In this document: positions 56,948 to 64,000 of the stretch, one piece after another | Numbering within the stretch: position 1 is the stretch's first letter | Layout of the letters: every line of letters begins with the position of its first letter | Notes under the pieces: generated by a model | Told to the model about the DNA's origin: nothing | Seen by the model: the letters and a program-made list of their open reading frames with translations, nothing else | Database searches by the model: none | Made by a program: the position numbers and the translations under genes | Assembly: GCA_018873245.2 (NCBI GenBank) | Contig: JAEMBT020000003.1 | Location: 2,375,843 to 2,439,842, forward strand | Reading direction: 5' to 3' | DNA from: Archegozetes longisetosus | Taxonomy: Eukaryota > Arthropoda > Arachnida > Sarcoptiformes > Trhypochthoniidae | Length of the DNA stretch: 64,000 bases

Positions 56948-59516
56948 TTTCTATCATTCATTAGTGAAGTGAATAACATCTGAATGTTATCTCAAAATAA
57001 ATAATTGCTTTTAGCTGAGAATCCTCTTTGAAAGTTAAATTCAAAAGAGAGCTTTTATACACAAATCAAATCAATTTAATATATTTTATTTAAGAACTTT
57101 GAAATTGATTTAAAATTTGAGTAACTCAAAGCCACGCTTGTGGTCCATGTTTTTCTTTGATCAGTACAATACTGTCAATAATTTTGCCTTTCTGCGATTT
57201 TGAAACATGTCAGAAGTTAATAATAAATTAATATTAGAACAATCGACATCAGAATACTAGATGCTCATTACTGGATTACCTGATCATCAGATACTTGATC
57301 AATAGTCAAATGAGTTTTATTGACAATAGTCATTCTCGTATAGCCATATTCACTGCTTCTGAAAGCACTCCATTCTGGAAGATTATTATCGAATGGATCA
57401 GTTCTTTCGTGGTTACCCTTCAAATAGGAGAAAAAAATTAGAATTTTTCAGAATCATCAAATTTTAAACAACTTTACAGCAGAGCCTGTAGTTATATGAA
57501 CCGGTGATTTAGGATTTCGATAGGGCTCTGATTTGCTTCCACTATGCATTGTTCTGTTATAAATAGGCAGAAGTCGTTCATAATTATGAATATGAGCCCA
57601 AATTTCAAGATCGACACCATATTTGTAGAATAGATCTTCAAGATTTAACAGCTTTGAACCAAAAGTAACAGTTTTACGCATCTATAAATATAGAAATGTA
57701 TTGATCTAAGAACTGCAAAGCATGAAATAATGTTATTGTGCATTACAAGAGTCTGATAGTTGTAGCATTCTACATCGTTTATTAGAGTGCAGTACATAGG
57801 TCTGTGTCCCAAAGTTATTATCCATGGATGTTTTTCTCTATTTTCTGCTTTATTCGCTTCTATCAAGTCTTTCTCTAACCATTCAAATTGAGTCGGAATT
57901 TGGTGCGTTCCGTAATTAACATAATGATAGAACTCAGTCGAAAATGAGATTATATGTGCGGGTCCGATGTTATAACTGTAGAAATGATTATTTATGTCTC
58001 CTTCTAAGTTGATCATTGTAAAACGATTCACATAATTGGAAAAATTGCTATAAACATATAAAAGTTTTGAATTAATATTTCCTTTAACTATAGTTTGGGA
58101 ATGACTTTTGAAAAAGTAATGATTGCATACTAGGCTTGTTCATGATTTCCAACAGTAGCCATATATGGAACATAAGCTGCAATGGGCTCTATTTGTCTCA
58201 TGAATTCATCACCAACTCTGGCGTTATCCTAATAAATCGATTCATATAGAATTTTAAATAAACTCATATAGACTTACGTCATGCAAATCATAAGCGAAGT
58301 CACCTATAAATCGAAAAAGTATTGAACTAACTAAAGTTGAGTTTGGTTTTGAAGACTTACCGACATGAAGTATAGCGTCATAAAGGCCTCGCTCAACATC
58401 TTTTTGCAGTCTAGGAATTGACTGCGCGTTAACATTACCCATATCTCCATAAACTGCAAACCTTGGACTCCAATCACTTCCATGTTTTATTGCATTGAAA
58501 CTATAGACTGCACTCCAGCCGTCATCACTTCCGCAATGATAAACTATTATGAGAAATGTCAATTTTGATAATTTCATTTTACATAAACTTTGTTTTATTC
58601 ACAATATTTTTTGCCAGGAATCAAGTCTTTCATAACAGCTCTGTGGATATACATCGATCTCTTCTCATCTCCACCATCAACAAATAGAGTACTCGTTCCC
58701 TCTGAACATTGTGATAAAGTAGAATCGATTCCATATTCAACAACAGGAGTTTGTGTCCTATTTATTGTAAGCCATGTAACGATCATCTGTGTCGCATTAA
58801 CTGTGGATTTTATTTAAAAATTTTCAAATAAAAATGAAACTTCACAACACCCAAAAATCTTACTTCCGAGAGACAAATGTATTTGTTCTGGCTGTACATG
58901 GACTAAATGTATTTCTTCGCCAGTAACCCAAAAAAAGAAACTGATAATCAAAATTAATTTAAACATTTTGGTTTGTTGAGCCCTTTCTGTTATTTAAGTT
59001 TTGTGCACAAAGCTGTGAACTACTAATGAAAGCAAAACTTGTATGAGAACTAGATTTACTCATATTTTGACTATTAGAGTCCAGTTTCTGACTGATAAAG
59101 ATAGAATTATCTGTTTTAATGATTAACATTTGTGTGTTTTACATGGTTTCCCAATAAAGTGCTGAAAATTCAGTTGAGTAACAATAACTATTGTAACTCT
59201 TATTTTTTATTTTTCATAAACTTTATCGATTTTATTTAAATTATCACAACATTATGATTTAATTATCGAAGATCTTGTGCCTTCAGTGCGTCAACAATAA
59301 TGTGAGATCAAACTTTCAACGCAAACTCAGTCAATGCAAACTTATTTTATTTTAACTATTTTATTAAAATCAGATTAATTCACAGTCCTATACATTTAGA
59401 ATAGAATAAAATTAAAATATTTTACCAACCATTTCTCTTTATTCAACTAAGATTGATTCGCGTGTGGCTTAGAAGATCAATAATTAAGCTGTAATATTAG
59501 GTCCAATAAATAAGTT
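56948..59516. repeat. Duplicated block B (phosphatase copy B plus flanks)
   Basis: Direct counterpart of 13070-15641, same orientation, 43.9 kb away. The offset is a constant 43,878 bp from stop to start codon. Similarity ends abruptly at both sides. Confidence 0.9.
57126..58966 (-). CDS. ACP7-like: Purple acid phosphatase, ACP7-type, copy B (9 exons)
   Basis: Minus-strand exons are 58966-58864, 58800-58603, 58543-58361, 58303-58278 (26-bp micro-exon), 58228-58131, 58047-57747, 57681-57478, 57417-57280 and 57191-57126, giving 438 aa. All metal-ligand motifs are intact and located as in copy A. Visible differences from A concentrate in exon 6 (FYHYVNYGTHQIPTQ here, FYYNFNYGMHQLPTQ in A) and exon 7 (MRKTVTFGSK here, IRKTIALGSK in A; ITTGSA, IITGSA). 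Exons 1-5 and 8-9 are nearly unchanged. It is convergent with SDR gene 2 and followed on the same strand by copy C, whose stop codon lies 647 bp beyond the start of copy B. Confidence 0.92.
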
Positions 59517-59612
59517 GAAATAAAATACATTATCATAAAAGTACAAGAGAAAGATTATTTCTATCATAGAAGTTTAATACCAATCTGTAAACACTAATAA
59601 GTTATGTTTTTT

Positions 59613-61540
59613 TCAAAGCCAAGCCTCAGGTCCATGTCTTTCCTTAATTAAGAAAATTCTGTCCACTATTTTTCCATTCTTTCAATTCAAATGAAGTCAT
59701 AAACCAAACATTAGACTTGAAAAAAGATATGAATAAAAGTTAGTTACCTGATCATCAGACACTTGTCCAATCTCTAAATGAGTTCTATTCAGTATATTAA
59801 TTCTGGTATATCCATATTCATTACTTCTAAAAGCACTCCATTCGGGAACATCTTTTGAAAACGAGCCTAATACTCCTCGACAGCCCTTCAGTGGTTTTAT
59901 AGAAAGAATAATTATCTTAAAGTTGAATATGATTTTCAGGTCTTTATGTTCATTACCGCAGAGCCAGTAATTATATGAACTGGAGATTTAGGGTTGCGAT
60001 AGGGTTCTGATATGCTTCCGTTATAAACTTTTCTGTTATAAATTGGCAAAAGTCTTTCATAATAATGAATATGAGCCCATATCTCGAGATCGACGCCGTG
60101 CTTATAAAATAATTCTTCGAGATTCAAATGTTTTGCATCAAAGTCAACTCCTTTTCTGAGCTAAAAGTTGTCACGGAATTAGAATGACAGCAATTCTGTC
60201 TAACTTTACAAATATATTTTAGGTTTTGTAAAACTTACAGCAGTCTCATAATTATTGCACTCTTCATTATAAATATTGCAATACATTGGTCTGTGTCCCA
60301 TCGTTATAATCCAGGGACGTTTTTTTCTATTTTCCTCTTTAGCCGCTTCTATTAAGTCATTTTCTAACCATTCAAATTGTCTTAGAATTTGCTGAGTACC
60401 CCATTCAGTATAATAGTAAAACTCAGTCGAGAACGAGATTATATGCGCGGGTCCGATGTTATAGCTGTAGAAATGATTATTTATTTGTCCATTTGAATTG
60501 ATCATTGAAAAGCGATTCACGTAATTGGAAAAATTGCTGAAAACATATGAAAAATTAAAACTTATATTCCGTTTAATTTGATTTTGCCTATAAATAAAAA
60601 GTTTATGATTACATACTAGGCTCTTTCATGATTACCAACGGTAGTCATATATGGAACGTAACTATAAAGTGAAAATGTTTAATACATTATACATGAATGA
60701 AAATACGAATTGGTTTTAACCTACGCTGCGATTGGCTCTATTTGTCTCATGAATTCATCGCCAACTCTGGCGTTATCCTAAATGTGAAATTTTATAACTT
60801 TCAATCACATGAAGATCCTTAAAAACTGTTATAGACTTACGTGATCCATATCGTATGCAAAGTCTCCTAAAAATTGAGGAAAATAACAAGAAATCAATTC
60901 TGTTACAATTTTGATCTGTACATATGTCAGTCAATACATACCAACGTGATGAATAACATCATAAAAGCCTTGTTCCACATCTTTTTGGAGTCTCGGGATC
61001 GACTTTCCGTTAACATTCCCTAAATCTCCATAAACTGCAAGTTTTGGACTCCAGTCACTTCCATCTTTGATAGCAGTGAATCTATAGACAGCACTCCAGC
61101 CATCATCACTCCCGCAGTGATACACTTCGAGCAAAAATGATTTACTTTAATAACAAATTACACGATTAAAAAATTCTTTAGTTAACTGTAGTTTTTTCCT
61201 GGTGTTAGATTTTTCATAACAGCTCTATGGATATACATCGATCTCTTTTCATCTCCACCATCAATGAATAGCGTACTTGTTCCCTCCGATGAATGCGATA
61301 GTGAAAAATTAGTTCCATACTCAACGAATACTGGTTTTGTCTTGTTCACCGTAATCCATGTCACTATCATTTGACTTGCGTCCACTATTTCAAAAGTTTG
61401 CTCTCAAGTTAATTAACAAAACCAACTTTTTTCTTACCTCCTAGTGATAAATGAATTTGTTCCGGTTGGACATGAATTACTGGCAATTCTACGCTAATTG
61501 ATATCTGAATTAAGTTCAAAATTATAAGTAATTCTAACAT
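59613..61540 (-). CDS. ACP7-like: Purple acid phosphatase, ACP7-type, copy C (10 exons)
   Basis: Minus-strand exons are 61540-61438, 61384-61187, 61124-60942, 60866-60841 (26-bp micro-exon), 60777-60725, 60661-60617, 60536-60239, 60160-59957, 59885-59748 and 59678-59613, giving 437 aa. A signal peptide (LELLIILNLIQISISV) leads to HVQPEQIHLSLG. Metal motifs are kept: GDLGN, GDFAYD, GNHE, GHRPMY and WAHIHYYER. Exon lengths equal those of A and B except for one codon fewer in the exon-6 equivalent and a 63-bp phase-2 intron (60662-60724) that splits their 98-bp exon into 53 + 45. Sequence is clearly more diverged from A and B than they are from each other. It is probably the older paralogue of the cluster. 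Confidence 0.92.
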
Positions 61541-61705
61541 TTTAAGAATACAACTTTCCCAAAAGAAATTTTATTAGCTTATAAGATAAATTTGACAAAA
61601 TCCTACTTAAAGCAAAAGATGATAATATCCTTAACTCATGAAAACTCTTTATATTGATATTCATTCGCTGATAAGCTAACATCTGTTTATTTTTCATGTC
61701 AGTGT

Positions 61706-62196
61706 CGAGTGGGCCAGAAGTCACTTGACAGTTTTAATTGCTAATAATTTTCAGTGAGTTGATCGATTTTCAAATTTTTTTATTTCAAAGTACAATAATG
61801 GGAGATAAGTATAGGTTATATGACGATGTTTTCAATGTGAGTTGCTTCTGCGACTTTCACTTGATGCAATCCTTTTGCAAAATTATTTATGACAGAGCGC
61901 AACATTTCTTCATTAGTCTGCTCAACCTGACGTGTAATGGTCGTCTCCAGTTCAATAATACTTTCGGAGTTACTGCTGTAAAACTTGGCCCTTGAAATAC
62001 ACCCGAGTTTAAGCTTTGAGATACAGTGCAGTGCGGTAAGTAGTCTCAGTGCATGGTAGTTTTAGTTGTGTTAACTCGATGTTTACACCAAACAAAACTG
62101 CCATGCACTGAGGCTCTGCTCACGAAATTTTTTTCAAAAATACTCATTCAAAAGTTACTAGCTATCAAAACTGTCAAGTGACTTTCGGCTCACCCG
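61706..62196 (-). mobile_element. Small DNA transposon with IS630-like/DUF4817-type transposase tail
   Basis: Terminal inverted repeats CGAGTGGGCCAGAAGTCACT and AGTGACTTTCGGCTCACCCG (about 30 bp) are 490 bp apart. On the minus strand 61990-61815 reads IIELETTITRQVEQTNEEML, then SVINNFAKGLHQVKVAEATH and IENIV-stop, the C-terminal pattern of transposases with ...F..RL..C....GGHFEHL. A separate perfect-looking hairpin (TCAGTGCATGGTAGTTTT and inverse) lies at 62043-62115. The plus-strand frame at 61738-61995 is its shadow. It abuts the 5' side of phosphatase copy C. Confidence 0.6.
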
Positions 62197-62796
62197 ATAT
62201 TTTCACTTCAGAAAAATGGAGAGAAAATTGATAAAAAATATAATAAAAAGAATTTATATAATTTTGAAACTCTAGACCAAGAATCAAGTTTTTTCCGTCA
62301 ATGCTTGGTGTCTACACCTTCTCGAGAATCTAATTCTACGATTAATACAGTGTTATCAAATCTTTATTAGTTTAAGGCTCAGTTCAAGTTCGCTCAAAGA
62401 CTGTCAAAATAGTTATAAGTATGAAAGCTTTTAAATCTATTAGAAATCTAAATTTGAATTGTTTTCGGTCTAGGGCATAATTAGCTTCAATTAACGGCAA
62501 GTCTAATGCACTCATTTATTCATTCATTTACTTCAAAATAATAGTAATATTTAGCACATGAATAACATAATAGGTTCTCAAATATAACTTATTTTAAAAA
62601 CACTTTCTAATAGTTTATTGAACAAACAATTTTTTCTCAAGGACAAACTAAACTTCATTTCAACTAATTTTCAAATACGAAACTAAGGGGAAAATCAGAA
62701 CAAATGAAATAGAGCTAAAAATAAGATTTCAATAAAGGGCTCGAAAATATAAAGGCATGCACTAAAACAATAAATAATAACTAAGTTTCGTTAAAT
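62197..62796. other. Intergenic, nothing recognised
   Basis: AT-rich; probable 3' flank of the minus-strand gene that follows. Confidence 0.5.
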
Positions 62797-63394
62797 TTAA
62801 TGATGATATATATCTTCCATAATTATGGGTCCACTTATGTCTGTTTGAGAAGAAGTATCTCGAAGTGAGTCTGCACTTGATACTTTAGTTTCGCAACCCA
62901 TATACGTCTCTAATCCTTTGATGCCATCAGAAAGTGATCCCAAACATAACGATAGATCACTCAAACGAGTGGCACTTAACATCAAATCATTGAAGACTAT
63001 GTTATGAAGAGTTGACTCAAGTCTTGAGTTCCACTAAAAACAAGAAAAACAGATTATTTAAGGAAAAAACAAATAAATTAATCGATTGATTACTCACTTG
63101 TTCATAAGTCAGTCTTTGATCGCATTTCAAAGCATTCAATGCATTCATGAATTGTTTGTCTAAATGATCGAATGTCTTCTGATTTGAATCCGATAACAGA
63201 ACACTTGATATATCATTTGTTTGAGTCTTGGTGTTGATGTAATTGACAATATTTATAAATTTGAATCCATTCGTAGTATTGCCTGAAGTGTTGGCAAATT
63301 GATTATCGCTTTCATCACTATCAGAATAATAGATCTCATAATCATCTAGTTCTTCGTCTGAACTAATGTCTTGAAGATGTGCCTTATCCGACAT
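62797..63394 (-). CDS. Hypothetical acidic protein (2 exons, 177 aa)
   Basis: Exon 1 is 63394-63098 and exon 2 63033-62797, with a 64-bp GT-AG intron (GTGAGT donor, TTTTTAG acceptor) in phase 0. The N-terminus is strongly acidic (DISSDEELDDYEIYYSDSDE), followed by a Thr/Ser-rich linker. A predicted helical region spans the splice (KTFDHLDKQFMNALNALK, then LMLSATRLSDLSL and GIKGLETYMG). The segment LSATRLSDLS has a faint resemblance to small adaptor subunits such as KxDL-type BLOC-1-related proteins, too weak to name. The ATG is the first in frame, upstream of an in-frame stop. Spacing, splice signals and composition support a real gene. Confidence 0.6.
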
Positions 63395-64000
63395 CTCCTG
63401 AGATTGAATATTATTTAAATTATTATTAAATTAATAACAGATATTTAATATGACAGAAAATAACGTGTCAACTGTTGTCTAATCAGACTCGATATTATTG
63501 CTATGATCTGATGTAAATCAACTTTAAGTACAATAAGCCTCGTTAGAGTAAACAATAAAGGATCTCACAATTTGATTTGTTGCTAACGAACCTTACCTCA
63601 TAGAATTTATAAAATTTGTGTTAATTGAATTTTTTTGCATCTCAAGTTGATTTGGTTTGCTTAAATTTTTTTATATCAAAGTTGGACTTAGCTGTGTTTT
63701 ACTGTATCTCAAAACTCGATATCAGTTGAGTCAATACTGAACTAAACAGACTCTTTGGGGAACTCATTCATTTCATATTAAGCTTTGTTTTAATCAAACA
63801 CAAACTCTCTTAATTAAAAGATTTTATCTAATTCTCCAATGGTTTCCTTAATTAAATAAATAATTAATTGTCGTACTATTTGAAAATAGATTTATTGATA
63901 AATATATTGGTTTTGCTCGAGACCTAAATGTTATAAATAAGTAACAAAATTGTGGCCAAGATCATTGTGATTGAGAGACCAATTCACAGATAATGCAAGT
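63395..64000. other. Window end, presumed promoter of the acidic gene
   Basis: AT-rich sequence with no feature I can support. Confidence 0.45.

Noticed and set aside
61738..61995. A plus-strand 85-codon frame with a GTGAGT donor-like site
   Set aside because: The minus strand of the same stretch matches a transposase C-terminus and lies within clear TIRs.
62797..63394. A KxDL/BLOC-1 subunit
   Set aside because: Only about ten residues resemble the family and the K-x-D-L motif is absent.
1..64000. CRISPR arrays, operons, riboswitches or prophage
   Set aside because: The sequence is eukaryotic nuclear DNA with spliceosomal introns; no regularly spaced direct repeats with unique spacers were seen.

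Overview
This is nuclear DNA from an AT-rich animal genome with short spliceable genes. Introns are GT-AG and mostly 47-490 bp, two 5S rRNA genes are present, and degenerate CCTAA/TTAGG-type (arthropod telomere-like) tracts recur. The gene families seen are ACP7-type purple acid phosphatase, SDR9C dehydrogenases, a GT92 glycosyltransferase, a secreted leucine-rich-repeat protein and an intronless F-box/LRR protein. Together they fit an arthropod, and my best guess is an acariform mite; the species is inference. All exon models were built by hand from reading frame, splice phase and paralogue comparison.

Layout. 1-7.3 kb is almost entirely giant inverted repeats: two related foldback elements (217-1149 and 4329-7047, the second holding a hAT insertion) flank a third inverted repeat that carries two identical, divergently oriented 5S rRNA genes. 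8.7-15.6 kb holds SDR gene 1 (+) convergent with phosphatase copy A (-). 15.6-23.5 kb is repeat-rich: a degraded Ty3/gypsy element, Tc1-type and hAT remnants, and palindromic MITEs. 23.5-36.0 kb is a single four-exon GT92 gene whose 7.7 kb and 3.2 kb introns are full of MITEs and nested transposons. 36-44 kb is gene-poor with transposase fragments. 44.2-45.4 kb is the secreted LRR gene. 45.6-51.5 kb is transposon debris, including a nearly complete but frameshifted pogo-type element inserted in one arm of a palindrome. 52.6-61.5 kb is a second gene-dense block: the F-box/LRR gene, SDR gene 2 (+), phosphatase copy B (-) and phosphatase copy C (-). 61.7-62.2 kb is another small DNA transposon, and a two-exon acidic protein gene lies at 62.8-63.4 kb (-).

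The most informative structure is the repeated SDR-phosphatase gene pair. Phosphatases A and B lie in near-identical ~2.57 kb blocks with no length change anywhere between start and stop codon, although the neighbouring SDR paralogues have diverged strongly. That suggests recent gene conversion or a second, later duplication of the phosphatase block. The visible amino-acid differences between A and B cluster in exons 6-7. Copy C is older, sits beside B, and differs by one extra 63-bp intron.

I found no CRISPR array, operon or prokaryotic feature, and no clearly new multigene system. The novelty here is structural: palindromes, nested transposons with a readable empty site, and lineage-specific gene duplicates.
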